The notes: a model not told the origin generated them from the letters alone. A stretch of DNA of 64,000 nt from Telmatactis stephensoni (GCA_029948255.1 JALIZF010001878.1:558001-622000), one strand, 5' to 3'; shown: positions 30,401 through 40,045, counted from the first letter of the stretch. Program-made: numbers and translations.

Positions 30401-31907
30401 TATTTCGGGCATTAAAATCGCCCTAAATCGCCTTAAGTTTTGAGCATCTTTGGGGATAATTTTGCTTAAATCGCCTACGATCGCCCAAAATTACGGCGAT
30501 TTTAGGGCCCGGAGTAGGCCTTTATTGTCAACCCTGATCGTAGAAAATTTTCATCAGCTGAATGAAAGACAAGCTTTCGGTAGATTATTATATTCTCTGG
30601 TTGAGAGCACATTGTGGTCAGTGTTGAGGCACATGAGATAAAAAGATTCATCAGCTGTTTGAAACCCAGCAATACACGAGAAAAGCTTGTTTTTCGCGTG
30701 CTCCACAATTCTTAGTGTGTTGTACAGACACACAAGCAGCTGTTTTGTGTTGCTGTTTTAAAATGGTTTTCGGTGTTTTAGTGCGAACGTGTTTGATGTA
30801 AACACTGCAACCAGAGCCAGAACCCTAGCTAAACTCAATGATTTTGATATTGCTTCACAGATTATATCAATAACGTTTTGAATACGTCTTCGTCCACACG
30901 ACATACTCATGAAGACAGTTCTAAACTTATCATCTCACCTCTTTTCGAAATATCTGTATCTTTACCATTTTCCTCTTGCTCTGCGTTTATCAGTATTTCT
31001 GAGCCAAGTAGCAGGCACCACATCTAATAATACCAAAGAACATGTACATCACTGATATGTTCCAGCATTCAACTTGGAGAGTAATGGTACTCATAGAAAT
31101 GTACTCATTCTGTCACAACTTGGCAGGGAACTCAGGAAAAGCATTGGACCGGTATCCAGAAGGTCACGGCCTCGATTCCCTCAAGGCGGACCCGGAATCA
31201 TTTTTCCCAGATTCTAAGTTCCCAGTGAAGGAAGTGACAAATTGACCTCCAGTAGCTGGCTGTGTAGAACTTTACGCTTTGAATCACTTATGTTCTTTCA
31301 CACATTAACTATCACTTAGATTCATATAAGCATATATGAGCATTAATGAACAGAGCTTATTCAATTGGCTCAGTGTTTATCCATTACAATTCTCTTGCCG
31401 TGGAGATAAGTTTCTTTTTCTGACATCGCCGTAATTCCAAGTCTATCATTGCGTTAAAAAAAGCTTAACTCAAGAAAATTTTGTGTCCACAATATTGGAA
31501 AACGAAATTTGGTTTTGCAAAAAGACTGATGATGATACTAAATTTTAAAGTAATAAACAATATATGAAAATATTACTACATAATATTAAATGATGAATTG
31601 CCCTTCTGGGCAGTCATAAAAAGGCAATGCAACAAGTATTCGTTATAAGTAACAAGAATTATTGCAATTAACAACTTTTGAGCAAAAATACCAACTCAAT
31701 ACAATATAAGTAGTAGTAATTTAATACCTGAGAGTGACATTTCTATTGTTTTTTCTATTGCTTAATTACTGTTATTTACTAGTAATGAGTGCTTAACACT
31801 GCATTATTTTTTTAGTTTATGCCATATTTTCTATCAAGTCTTTTTTATGTACTAGCTATACTTTTTAAGCTATTCTTACTCACCAACAGACCGAGCAAAA
31901 GCCTCAT
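18323..31907 (-). CDS. Upstream gene model: secreted protein with 40 EGF domains (5' part; probably splices to the 4.6-kb exons)
   Basis: On the minus strand, a 24-nt exon (31884-31907) and an 85-nt exon (30939-31023) encode a leucine-rich signal peptide and an acidic segment ending in SKR. Forty EGF exons follow: 27860-27967, 26891-26995, eleven A-C-B triplets (26406 to 20034), a lone A exon (19850-19954) and four D exons (18985 to 18323). Every exon is phase 1-1 and has GT-AG borders, and none carries a stop or frameshift, so the array looks selected for coding. The domains are short EGFs, mostly C-x4-C-x5-C-x8-C-x-C-x8-C, without the DxxE calcium-binding start. The last exon ends in a good donor with no terminal exon before 7052. 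The likeliest continuation is the EGF/Kazal/VWA exons from 4579 downward, giving a protein above 1,800 residues. Confidence 0.7.
18504..18617 (-). CDS. EGF exon D3
   Basis: This 114-nt phase 1-1 exon is one codon shorter than D1 and D2 before Cys1 (KSKKC). It encodes CAEVHCYNGGTRHC and YCLCPKGYTGKRCEY. Introns on both sides are nearly identical to those of D2 and D4. Confidence 0.87.
18685..18801 (-). CDS. EGF exon D2
   Basis: This 117-nt phase 1-1 exon encodes CAEVHCYNGGTRHC and YCLCPEGYAGKRCEY. Its acceptor TTTTACAG and donor GTAAGT are shared with D3. Confidence 0.87.
18869..18985 (-). CDS. EGF exon D1
   Basis: This 117-nt phase 1-1 exon encodes CAEVKCKNGGTRHC followed by YCLCPEGYTGKRCDY. 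Spacing is C-x4-C-x7-C-x6-C-x-C-x8-C, two residues longer in the second loop than the A/B/C types. It is the first of four D copies spaced about 180 bp apart. Confidence 0.87.
18986..19849 (-). other. Intron between A12 and D1
   Basis: About 860 bp of AT-rich intron. A GC-richer patch near 19375-19410 and 19555-19600 has no recognisable domain. No further EGF signature is seen on either strand. Confidence 0.6.
19850..19954 (-). CDS. EGF exon A12 (lone A copy ending the array)
   Basis: This 105-nt phase 1-1 exon has a CCTAAG acceptor and a GTATGG donor. It encodes CSKSYCNNRGTC and GCRCTYPYTGKRCEY. It shares A spacing but has the KRCEY ending seen in the D exons, so it is intermediate between the two groups. 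Confidence 0.85.
20034..20531 (-). CDS. EGF array unit 11 (exons A11, C11, B11)
   Basis: The exons are A11 20427-20531, C11 20236-20340 and B11 20034-20144. All are open. This is the most diverged complete unit: B11 reads CLKGYCSNGGTC and RCRSGCFGSRCQY, with an extra Cys (GCFG) that makes seven cysteines. The acceptors also differ slightly (AAAAAG|CC and TATTAG|GA). Confidence 0.86.
20617..21116 (-). CDS. EGF array unit 10 (exons A10, C10, B10)
   Basis: The exons are A10 21012-21116, C10 20819-20923 and B10 20617-20727. All are open. B10 has a Gly-Asn-(Val/Met) substitution near NGG (codon change in NGGKC/NGGNC style) and clear intron divergence. Confidence 0.86.
21204..21702 (-). CDS. EGF array unit 9 (exons A9, C9, B9)
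   Basis: The exons are A9 21598-21702, C9 21406-21510 and B9 21204-21314. All are open. A9 has Arg for Ser before Tyr-Cys (CSDRYC). B9 reads NGGSC with a slightly changed codon set. The unit begins to diverge from the homogenised centre. Confidence 0.88.
21790..22292 (-). CDS. EGF array unit 8 (exons A8, C8, B8)
   Basis: The exons are A8 22188-22292, C8 21996-22100 and B8 21790-21900. All are open. This unit and unit 7 differ at only a few positions over 590 bp including introns, so they are probably recent duplicates. Confidence 0.88.
22380..22882 (-). CDS. EGF array unit 7 (exons A7, C7, B7)
   Basis: The exons are A7 22778-22882, C7 22586-22690 and B7 22380-22490. All are open. C7 has Asp-Ala-Ala where others read Asp-Thr-Ala or Asp-Ser-Ala. 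The period to the next unit is 590 bp. Confidence 0.88.
22970..23471 (-). CDS. EGF array unit 6 (exons A6, C6, B6)
   Basis: The exons are A6 23367-23471, C6 23176-23280 and B6 22970-23080. All are open, phase 1-1, and nearly identical in exons and introns to units 7 and 8. A6 has an Asn-to-Asp change (CAACGAC) in its second cysteine loop. Confidence 0.88.
23564..24068 (-). CDS. EGF array unit 5 (exons A5, C5, B5)
   Basis: The exons are A5 23964-24068, C5 23770-23874 and B5 23564-23674. All are open. The T run in the intron between A5 and C5 (near 23912-23926) is the longest of the array. C5 carries silent and near-silent changes (TTT CCG for Phe-Pro). Confidence 0.88.
24156..24652 (-). CDS. 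EGF array unit 4 (exons A4, C4, B4)
   Basis: The exons are A4 24548-24652, C4 24357-24461 and B4 24156-24266. All are open and phase 1-1. A4 reads NSHG where most A copies read NNHG. A4 is shared almost base for base with A7, a sign of recent exchange between units. Confidence 0.88.
24745..25240 (-). CDS. EGF array unit 3 (exons A3, C3, B3)
   Basis: The exons are A3 25136-25240, C3 24951-25055 and B3 24745-24855. All are open. B3 has small differences from the consensus (NGGRC in place of NGGSC) and its preceding intron carries an extra CAGCT. It is otherwise nearly identical to its neighbours, introns included. Confidence 0.88.
25328..25817 (-). CDS. EGF array unit 2 (exons A2, C2, B2)
   Basis: The exons are A2 25713-25817, C2 25530-25634 and B2 25328-25438. 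All three are open and phase 1-1, with the same cysteine spacing as unit 1. A2 begins AA-TGC after AACAAAG, the form shared by units 2-10. The intron before A2 lacks the T-rich stretch of the inner copies and matches unit 3, so units 2 and 3 are closest to each other. Confidence 0.88.
25905..26406 (-). CDS. EGF array unit 1 (exons A1, C1, B1)
   Basis: The exons in transcript order are A1 26302-26406, C1 26107-26211 and B1 25905-26015 (105, 105 and 111 nt), all phase 1-1. A encodes CKDSYCNNHGSC then GCRCRYPYIGDKCQY. C encodes CNSDYCNRRGLC then RCRCRFPYYGEQCKY. B encodes VKRCSRAYCSNGGSC then YCRCKSGYYGPRCQY. Donors are GTAAGA, GTAGGT and GTAAGT. A1 uses a CACAG acceptor unlike the AAAG of the inner units, as expected at an array edge. 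Confidence 0.88.
26637..26818. repeat. Tetranucleotide repeat (GAGT)n / (CAGT)n
   Basis: Short GAGT repeats change into imperfect CAGT/CACT repeats over about 180 bp. They lie in the intron between EGF exon E and array unit 1. Confidence 0.9.
26891..26995 (-). CDS. EGF exon E (second EGF domain, A-like)
   Basis: This 105-nt exon is phase 1-1 with a CATAAAG acceptor and a GTAAAA donor. It encodes CQRCYCYNRGSCFTVGN followed by RCRCRYPFYGPRCQY, with A-type cysteine spacing and an extra Cys between Cys1 and Cys2, giving seven cysteines. It resembles the A exons and may be the edge relative of the repeated set. Confidence 0.85.
27451..27588. mobile_element. Short TIR element (MITE-like)
   Basis: AGGCCTTTTGTCCACACG at the left pairs with CGTGTGGACAGGGCCT at the right. 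The interior holds repeated AAACG(C/T) motifs in both directions. It is non-coding and intronic. Confidence 0.5.
27640..27800. repeat. Dispersed repeat shared with 2341-2490 (inverted)
   Basis: The GTGACGTCACGGCAGCCAT block followed by GGATGAACTTC and a CTATTGTCTTCTGAATTCCC segment recurs in reverse orientation at about 2341-2490. Both copies lie just upstream, in transcript sense, of an EGF exon boundary. Confidence 0.6.
27860..27967 (-). CDS. EGF exon F (first EGF domain of the 40-EGF gene)
   Basis: This 108-nt phase 1-1 exon lies between CATCAG and GTAAGT. Six cysteines are present and the ending R-C-R-P-G-Y-Y-G-Q-H-C is a normal EGF C-terminus. The first half (HCQKIKCHHKGHSYC) lacks the usual N-G-G and diverges most from the other copies, so it probably predates the array. 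Confidence 0.85.
28633..29257. mobile_element. Long-TIR foldback element with 9-bp TSD (MULE-like, non-autonomous)
   Basis: Two inverted arms of about 165 bp (28633-28800 and 29095-29257) are nearly identical and begin TAGCCTGCGTCAC. They are flanked by a perfect 9-bp direct repeat CCTTTAAAC at 28624-28632 and 29258-29266. Long TIRs with 9-bp target duplications are typical of Mutator-like elements. The roughly 300-bp centre shows no transposase. The element lies in intron 2 of the 40-EGF gene. Confidence 0.75.
29468..29556 (-). mobile_element. Truncated SINE tail fragment
   Basis: The stretch with CACTACCCCTACATT and TTTTTGTTGATGG matches the 3' part of the tRNA-derived SINE at 62220-62466 in the same orientation. 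The tRNA-like head is missing, as expected of a 5'-truncated copy. Confidence 0.5.
29571..29713. mobile_element. Short foldback element (MITE-like)
   Basis: The left end, GACAACTTTGACTCGATTC, pairs imperfectly with the right end, which finishes GGATTGCTCCAGAGTTGTC. A central perfect hairpin reads GGCGAGACTTCGTCTCGCC. No coding capacity is seen. Confidence 0.55.
30249..30391. mobile_element. Degenerate MITE, family of 39029-39163
   Basis: Left arm AATTATCCATGGTAGCCGGA and right arm TTATCCCGACTACCTACGAC are imperfect inverted copies, matching those of the 39-kb element. Confidence 0.45.
30939..31023 (-). CDS. Exon 2 of the 40-EGF gene (signal peptide end and KR pro-segment)
   Basis: The exon follows a TATTAG acceptor and ends before GTGAGA in phase 1. 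It encodes the rest of the signal peptide and an acidic segment, EQEENGKDTDISKR. The paralogous exon at 6254-6332 encodes ERTDEKDTEVSKR, so the K-D-T-(D/E)-x-S-K-R ending is conserved. A furin-type or dibasic cleavage after KR is plausible but is inference. An in-frame ATG is the first codon of this exon, so translation could also start here. Confidence 0.72.
31884..31907 (-). CDS. Exon 1 of the 40-EGF gene (start of signal peptide)
   Basis: This 24-nt coding exon reads MRLLLGLL and is followed by a GTGAGT donor. Joined to the exon at 30939-31023 it gives a hydrophobic run (MRLLLGLLMWCLLLG) that is a convincing signal-peptide core. The start was chosen because the other start of this locus, at 7052, also has a coding first exon of exactly 24 nt. 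A weak AT-rich TATA-like stretch lies on the minus strand near 31962-31975, too degenerate to annotate as a promoter. Confidence 0.68.
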
Positions 31908-33142
31908 CTTGTCAAAGTTGCTCCTCACTCGAGCGCTTGAATTTGCACAATGAAACATCAGGTATCGGTCCGAATATTTTTAATACAGAAAATATAGTTA
32001 TTTTCGTATGACCACAAGTGATTTGACGTCATCAACGATAATGTAGGCCGTTCCTTTAAGTACTAGAAAAAACTTAATTCATTAATAAATATCTAAGACC
32101 AGGTAACCGGTATGCAAGTAAATATAATTCAAAGATTTATTGGTAAAATGTGAAATATTAAACCCTGCTGTGTCGGGCTTAAACTTTTAAGACTTCAAAT
32201 ATTCGGAAAAAAATAAAAATAAAATATTGTTTGACGTCATGTTGTTTGCAAGACTCAACAAAAATCTTCGAAAAATGATGGCAAAAAAGTTTTTATCATA
32301 AAAAATTACTTACAAGTGTTTAGTGTTTCTAAAAACAATCATTTAAATATTTTTTAGTTGAGTTTTATTTGAAAAAAAAGCTATTTTACATTTATGGGCA
32401 TTCTTGTGATATATTACGAGAAATATCAACCTTTTGAGAATTTCCGTGAGCCATAAAATTCTCACCTGTGCGTGCAACTTGTGCGTGCACCTTCAAGCGA
32501 AACATTAGAAACGCAGTAAATAAGCTATATAACCACATCATTTGAGTTTCAAACTGAAAAACATTGTTCAGAGAAAGTATATATATCCATAAGAGAAGTA
32601 AATAATAAAATAATAATTCTATGTAGCTAAATCATTGCGGACCAACTCGACGGGTGGCCCTTGTTAACGTGCTAAAAATATGACCCCACTGAGAATTTCC
32701 CGAGTGTTATCGGTCCAGCGACTTTCGAAAACATGTAAAAATCCAAAAAAAGTGTCTTGGAAGTTATTTTCAGATGATTATTCCGGGTTTGAAAAAGTCC
32801 AAACGAACTGTCACCTCCGGTGCACTTAATACTGCCTACTTTGGGACCGAAGTTGCGCATGATCAGTTTTTCTCTATTGAATAAAACCGCCATCTACACG
32901 AGCAAGTTTCGCTTGACAAGTTTTTATTTAACGAGGAAAAAATGGCAATTTTTTAATTTATCGTTTACACGAGCACGTTCTCTCTCAAAGAGAACGGAAA
33001 ACGTGTAAATATCGTGTAAATACGGCTTATATATCCACTGAATAACTGACAATAACTATTGAATTATCACTTAAAAAAGTTGCTTGATCTTATACCAATA
33101 ATGGAACTGTGTACATTTAAAAAGGTCTGAAATCCCACACTA

Positions 33143-33297
33143 AGGGGGTGTTTACATGGCACTAGGATCATCCTAGCACTAGGATCATCCTAGATTGCGA
33201 ATCATCCTACCTGCTATACATTTACTGCATTCTGTTTACATGGAAACTTGTGATATTCGCCTGCTAGGATGATCCTAGTGTCATGTAAACACCCCCC
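33143..33297. mobile_element. CTAGGATGATCCTAG family MITE, copy 3 (shortest, best preserved)
   Basis: About 155 bp with ends GGGGGTGTTTACATGGCACT and GTGTCATGTAAACACCCCCC. The inner CTAGGATCATCCTAG repeats are themselves palindromic. CTAA occurs at both borders and may be the target duplication. Confidence 0.72.
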
Positions 33298-36200
33298 TAA
33301 GTAATTCTTCAATTGCAGTCATTCCCAGGAGAATGAATTGATCTAAAGACACGGCAGCTATGTTGGTGGTCTTGACAAATGAAAACCACCAACCTGGCTG
33401 CCATGTGTTTTGCTCAATTCACTCTCCTGGGAATGATTGCAATCCAAGAATAGCTCCAAATTTCGGTGTATTTCGATATAAATAGTTAATTTCAAGAAGG
33501 TTCGACTTGGTTTTTGTTATGTGTAACTAAGCAACAGTCAAAGAAATTATAGAATAGCCTCAAATGTCCTTGTTCGGGGCTCATGAAGAAAAAAAAAATG
33601 CTATCTCACAATTTCCTCAAAGGCTTAAAAATGTATATTCATACAAAACCGCAGAATGTCCATCATTTTTTTTTCTCTGGCAGACTTCCCAGAGGTGTAA
33701 ATAAAGATCAGTGAGCTTTTAAATGATGTAGTTTGTTTGTCTAACTTTTACAAATAAATCAACGAAACAAATGACGAAGCTAATTAGCAAACTTAACTAA
33801 GTTTTGGGGTTTGGGGAATAGCCTCTATTAAAGCAAATACTTTCGATTTTTCTACAGGTTTTTGCTTAAAGCGGAGGTTGTAATAATAGCACTAACAACA
33901 CTGTTTTGAATATTAAAGATAAAGGGTCCGTATCAATACTTTTCCAATGTTAACCTCGATGAGATGAAGCAGTTAAAAGTCTATTGTGAAAAATGGCTGG
34001 GAAATAAATACACGTGTAACGTATTTGAAAATATCTTGTTTTAATAGGAAAATGTCATTAACAAATATCTTCTAAAGCTAGCGAAACTAAGAACAAACTA
34101 TTAGATTTATTGAAATTGTCTAAAAAATGATTTTGCATTAAGCAAAGCAGACAAATTCAGGCGCACGAACGTTTGGAACACGGCAAATGATCAATGGCCA
34201 TTTCCCAAGAAACAGTTAAGTGAGTCCTGTACTATCCAAAGCCTCTGTTTCAGTGCAGACTATCGTTTACTGACAAAGACGAATTCAAAATAAAGCAGCT
34301 CTAGTTGCTAATCAAACAATGTATGATTTACATAATAACAAAGTTTTGAAACAACTAGTGTAACGAGAACGAGGCTTTGGCTAGCCTAGTACACGAATCA
34401 CTCGGCTGTATCTTGGGAAACGGCCATTATACAACGTTTGAAATTAACCAGGTACATACCAGATTACAAAAGTGGAATAACTATCTATTGATGTTGTGAC
34501 TTGGCCGCATATTTTTCACTGGAAATTATCTAGAAATTATCTAGAGGGGTATGTATTACTGATGGGATCTTTTTTTAAAGGATGCTATTTTCGGGAGGAC
34601 TTAGAATTAATTTGGAAATAACAGTTTGAATTTACATATGCTTTACTAAAATAGAATAACAGCTATAAATATTAAATTTCTAAATCAAGCATCAGATACT
34701 ACTACTTATTCCTTTTCTAGATTTCTCAGCTCGTCTCCGTAAAGGACACTTTGTCTCGGGATGAGATAGCTTAGCTCGGCCGATAGACCTGGTAACACTG
34801 CTAAGCCGGTCAGATTTTTATCTTTTTTACACATTACCATATGAATCCATGGTCCAAAAAGTCTTGTGCAGTTGACAATCCTCTAAAAAGCGTCAGTCTC
34901 GCCAAAGCGCTCAAGACAAACAGTTTATACTTATGAAAACAACACATGAGTATAAAAATCATTCTTGAAGTTGTCTCGGACTGAGAAAAAACTGTCTTGA
35001 CAACGTGCTTTACAAACGTAGGACCTCAAAAAATAAATAAATAAATAAAAAATATAAATCTTTGAAAATACGAAGAATAGCAAGTGGAAATCTTTATAAT
35101 CTTTTGTTCAAGGTATCATTTGTGATGTACATTTTAAGTATTTTTTTTCACTAAATTTGTCGCTTCAATAGTGCCATTACGCTATGTGACCCACCGTATC
35201 ATATGATCTAATATCTGTAATTGGATAATTATGATATAAATGAACGAAAGTGGCAGTGAAGATAGTATATTATAAATAGCAATGATAATGGTAATTAGAC
35301 TGCAGTATATGTAGTGTAATTTTGATATGAATAGGAGCAAAGAGACTAAAAATTGGTAGTTTTTGAGGAAATTCGTTGAAGCAGTAGTTTATCCACTTAA
35401 GGGCAATTTCGTCGCTTGAGACAATAAAATTGATATCTGAGATTGGCGCTCTCGTTGAGGCATTACAATATCGTGGATTTGAAAAGTAAACATATATACT
35501 TTACAAACCCAAATTATTGATTCAAAAATTAACGTCAAAAACAAAAATAATGACTACATCTTAATAATCATATCTAGTGAATAGTAAAATATATTCTAAA
35601 TCTTATTTGAGGGGAAGCCAGCAGTTGCTTATATTGGACCATACCACATTCCTCGGGTCATTTCAAAGCTAGAAAACTGTCTGTGGCTTATGCAAAACAA
35701 TTCCTTGTTTTTCTGGCTTCTGTGATAAGTTTTTTTCTCGAGTTTGACACACTGATCTATATCTACTATATCTTTATATGGTATACATGTGTATCTCGAG
35801 CGATACCACTGACGTTCCTATGCATCACTTGAGACTGCGAAACTTTTTCCTGTTCTTCTATAGCTTAATTCTTTAAGGTTTGTTCTAATATAGATCACCA
35901 GTCCGTTTATTTGACTTGTTAACTACATCTTGGTTTAAAGTTTTGGATTGCCACGCTAAGTCAACTATATAATACATACCGATTAATATAATAAAATATA
36001 TTAAAATAAAAAATATATATAGTAATATTAATCAGCTTAAATGCATGTGAATTATTGACCAAATTCAGTTTAAACCGCTTAAGCAGATTACACAAGAACG
36101 TGAAAATGCTCACATTCTGCAATTGGTTCTATATAGAAATAAACCAACACACGTTCAGTTCGGGTCTTGCTTATGTCAGTATCCAGAACAGGTTCAGCGG

Positions 36201-37100
36201 GTTGCGGGATTCGGCTGTTTTTGTAGGCAGGATTCGGGATGCAAGTCAAAATACTAGCTGGAATCGGGAGATTCAGTAGTTACGAACGGGAGCGGAATTT
36301 CGTGCTTTTGAGGGATCGGGATACGGAAATCTTCAGTGAAAATACCGGGATGCATTACTACGTGAACTGAATGTCGAAATTCCGAAAAATTCTGCGTGCA
36401 AATTTCATCGCAAATAACAACGTCAAAAGACCTGAAAAAACGATGGGATAAGCCCAATTAGTCAAATATTGAAGAACTGACTATCAAAGTGTGTTTTCCA
36501 GTTGGTTACCATTGCTAACTAACAAAGAATGATTAACTTTAACTGAAAAATTAACGGAATCGGAATTTTTATTTCACTTAGGAATTTGGGTAAAGCTAAG
36601 TATACCGAAATATCCCAGAAGTACACTGCGACAGGGCATAGCGGGATTCTAAAATCCTATGGTGGACCTTGAATAGAATAAACTAGAATGATCCATATTT
36701 ACTGACAAGAAACGTGGTATTTTTAATTGTCTAATTATCATTATCTTGACAACATTAATGAAATTGACCGTATATATATGTAAACATGGAAACTTTGAAT
36801 ATACATCTCGGCAGTTGAGTTTCTTTACGTTATACACCTATTTCAAGACTTTTGCCGTTGGCCGGTTTATTTATGAAATGAGCGACCAGAAACGAATGGG
36901 CGATATGAAAAAGTATTTTGTGTTTTCTGAAGAAAGTGCAAAAAATATGAATTACTACTAAACTGTCTGAATTCGAATTTGCATTAAAGCAATTCATTAT
37001 ATTGTAAAATTTGTCGCCAGGCACTCGGCGGCAGATATTTGTAACTCAATGTTGGACTTAACTTTTAACGTCGGACGTTCAGCCCAGTTCTTGGACCCAG
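33298..37100. other. Featureless AT-rich intergenic DNA
   Basis: No gene, RNA or bounded repeat is seen in this stretch apart from an (AAAT)n run near 35028-35060. Confidence 0.5.
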
Positions 37101-37173
37101 TTAAGGACGTTCGCGGGCATTGTTCACGCGCACTTTGACTGCGCAGGTTAGCGCGCGCTACACAAGTGAATCC

Positions 37174-37184
37174 AAGATGGCGGC
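37174..37184 (+). promoter_or_regulatory. YY1-like motif AAGATGGCGGC
   Basis: An exact match to the animal YY1 consensus in a locally GC-richer patch (37090-37190). No gene start was found beside it, so function is uncertain. Confidence 0.25.
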
Positions 37185-39028
37185 CGTAAAATAATACTTT
37201 TTTTTCGATACTGAATTACTTTTTTCATTTTTTGAAGTGGAAATCGTCCAAGTTTGTAAGAAAAATTAGAATAAGGGAAATTCAAATGCGAAAAATATTA
37301 TTGGATTGAAAAAGGGCAGAAAAAAAAAAAAAGAAAAGAAAAGAGAAGGAATGGAAAGGAAAGGAAAAGACAAAAAAGTTTCAACGGAACCCAGTCTCCA
37401 CTCGGTATTCAAGTTTGCGATGGACTTGGCACGTTCATCAGCGGATTCAATTTTTGACGATAAATATCTCTTCAAAATAGACAGTGAACCCTACTTTTTA
37501 TTCTCTCATCTTGAATAACTACTGAATATCAACATCCTCTTAGTTTTTCAGAAAATTGACATTTATTTTTCGTAACGAAAAGCGACATTTTCCGCCAAAT
37601 CTTGACCCACGAAAACGGCAGAATGTGACAATTTTGTTCGAGACCGTCAGTTGTTGTCTTAAAAATGGCTTGTATTTGATACGGCATAAATAACTATATA
37701 AATAACGTTTTTAAGCCAGAAGCCGGTTGTACGAAGGCTGGATAGCGCTATCCACCGGATAAATCCTTTCTTAAAAAATAATTAGAGCTTAAAATTTTAA
37801 CGGAAAAGGAAAGCGATTGGTTTACCTTTGATCATGACAAACTTTCAAAAATACAATAAAAATAATCTCAAATGAAAACATTCGCTTTTTGGAATACCTT
37901 CAAAAGCCGAGAAAAAGGACAACAAAATATTATATATCGTTTCAATATATAGGAGTATCTAAAAACCTCTAGCTTACAGAGTAACCTCTAACCAAGAAGT
38001 TGCATGCCTCGGGGAAATTCCACGCTCTTGCACTAAGTAGATAACCAAAAATTCTAAAATCTACGCAAAGTATTTTCTTGTTTTTGTCTCTACAATTTTT
38101 TTCTTATTGATCACATAAACTATCTATTACTTCCTCTAAAAAATCTCATCAAAATTCTAGGCTAAAAAACCCACCAAGAAGTCCCATGTCTAAAATAGTC
38201 CCACTCCACGCATCACAGCGTCTTCCCAATTACATTATGTGACAAACAATGCGTAACAAACATCTGGAGGATTCATTTCATTTTAAGTGTTTTTTTACTT
38301 TTCCAAAGTTCGTGAGTACCGCCAAGAAATAACGATGACAATCGACGAGTTTGAAAACAAAAGCAGATCATTTCTCCGTCGGGAGCTTTGTCACGCTGAA
38401 CTGAGAAGACACAGTCACACGTACGATTGATGAGGTCCTTGGACCATTCCACGTTCTTGCACCAGTGAATTTAACCGGAATTGTCTGAAATTTATACAAA
38501 GCATTTTATTGTTTTTCTGTCTCTACAGGTTTTCATATTATAACAATAATGATCTATTACTTCCTCAAAAAAAATCTGTCAAAATTCTATTTTAACGTTT
38601 GACACTAAAAGCGCCCCAAGGCAACTCGTGTGTCGAGCAGGAAGAGATGATGGTTTCGAGTGTTGTTTGAGATTCTAACATGATTAATATTGTTTAAAAC
38701 AGTTTGCAAAACAACACAGCTACCAAACATGGCATTCTCCTTCTTCGCATTACGGCAATTTATCGTGTTCCTTTATTCTTTCTTCACGTGCTAAACGGCG
38801 AAAAAACATTCAAGTTGATAGAAAATTCTAGCTATTAGCTATCCACGACTTCCCACGCATATAAAAATTTCCATTCCGTCGTGACTGACTGACTTCTGTG
38901 GTTTTAGTTCCATATTCCTTTTTTAGAACGAGTTCCATCTCAAAAATAAATATGGATCACTCAACTGAATTTTGTCAAGTATGTTAGATAGTTTGTATTC
39001 TTAATATGGTGAACGCCTATTTCAATCA

Positions 39029-39163
39029 GGGGTTGTTTACATGAAGGCGAGTTGTCCCTGGTAGCCGACATAAATCTTTTGTTTTGAGCCCCCCAAAGAA
39101 ACTGAGAAAACAAAAGAGTTATCCCGGCTAGCAGGGACAACTGGCCTACATCTGAGCAGCCCC
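39029..39163. mobile_element. MITE with GGGG(T)TGTTTACATG-type ends
   Basis: The left arm has GCGAGTTGTCCCTGGTAGCC and the right arm CCCGGCTAGCAGGGACAACT. The outer ends GGGGTTGTTTACAT / ATCTGAGCAGCCCC pair weakly. Two degenerate relatives lie at 13.7 and 30.3 kb. Confidence 0.6.
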
Positions 39164-39779
39164 TTAACGTTTTTGGATGAGAGGCTCGTGAGACTGTGCC
39201 GAAAAGAAGTATAGGGATGGATGCAAAATTTTACTTGTTTTTCAGATTTGCTGTTCACTAGTTATGAATCAACTAATTGCTTTCTTGGTAAATGTTGATT
39301 TGGGTAAAGCAAGTAAGCTGAACTGCTGTGATGATGTGGTTAATTGTTTTATAAATTTCGATCCGGAATATACTCTCTTTGGGTGAATCACATGTGCTTT
39401 GAACCTTTTGCAGCAGCTGCTGGGGTGAATGCTAGACGTGTTAACAACGTTTATACACACAGACGTTTGTTCCCATGTAATATCGCATGAATGATCATAT
39501 TGCAGACCCTCGGTGGTTAGATGTAACGTATTATGCTGTCCGTATTTTGTCTATTTTAGGTCTACGGTTGAAACGTCTTACCTTCCATATGACGTCTCAC
39601 CTTTCGTGTACAGATTGTCTAGATCATACTAAATTGAACAAGCTAAGCAGTTCTAATTTTAATGAGACACCGATTTTGCCTTGTACTTCATTGTAACAAT
39701 TTGGTACATGGCCATAACATGCATAAATTAGCGCCGATTGCCATGCCAAACCCAACACTCAAACTTCAATCCTTCAGCA

Positions 39780-40045
39780 ACTATATCTTAAAATATCTTT
39801 AAGATCCGACCAATAGAGAGAGAGGCAAGACTTGGCTTCACCAGATAGATATCGCAGCTGGATTAATAATTGTAATTAGAGCTCGTGCACATTTATTTAT
39901 ACAGCGCGCGAACTGTGTTTAATTGTGTCTTAGAAGCGCTCGCAGTGTATTTACTTGCGTGATTTTTGTTATTTGTCACAACCGTCTACCCTGATGAAGA
40001 GCAAGTTGCTCGAAAGCTCGTTAAATAAAAATAATGTAAGGCTAT
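39780..40045 (+). mobile_element. Penelope-like retroelement terminus with hammerhead-like core
   Basis: At 39991-40015 the sequence reads CTGATGA, a five-base-pair stem (GAGCA-AGT-TGCTC), then GAAA, the conserved core order of a hammerhead ribozyme. It is followed by TTAAATAAAAAT, as at many Penelope-like ends. Hammerhead motifs in the terminal repeats of these elements are known. No strand complementary to the 5' stem I (CGTCTACC) is seen just downstream, so this copy is incomplete or uses other pairing. No reverse transcriptase remains. Confidence 0.5.

Noticed and set aside
32672..33008. Short frames on both strands near 32.8 kb
   Set aside because: Overlapping in opposite directions, no domain, repeat-like flanks with ACACGAGCA motifs.
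37266..37518. Lys/Glu-rich plus-strand frame and its Phe-rich complement
   Set aside because: Produced by a purine-rich low-complexity run (37306-37380); no homology or splice support.
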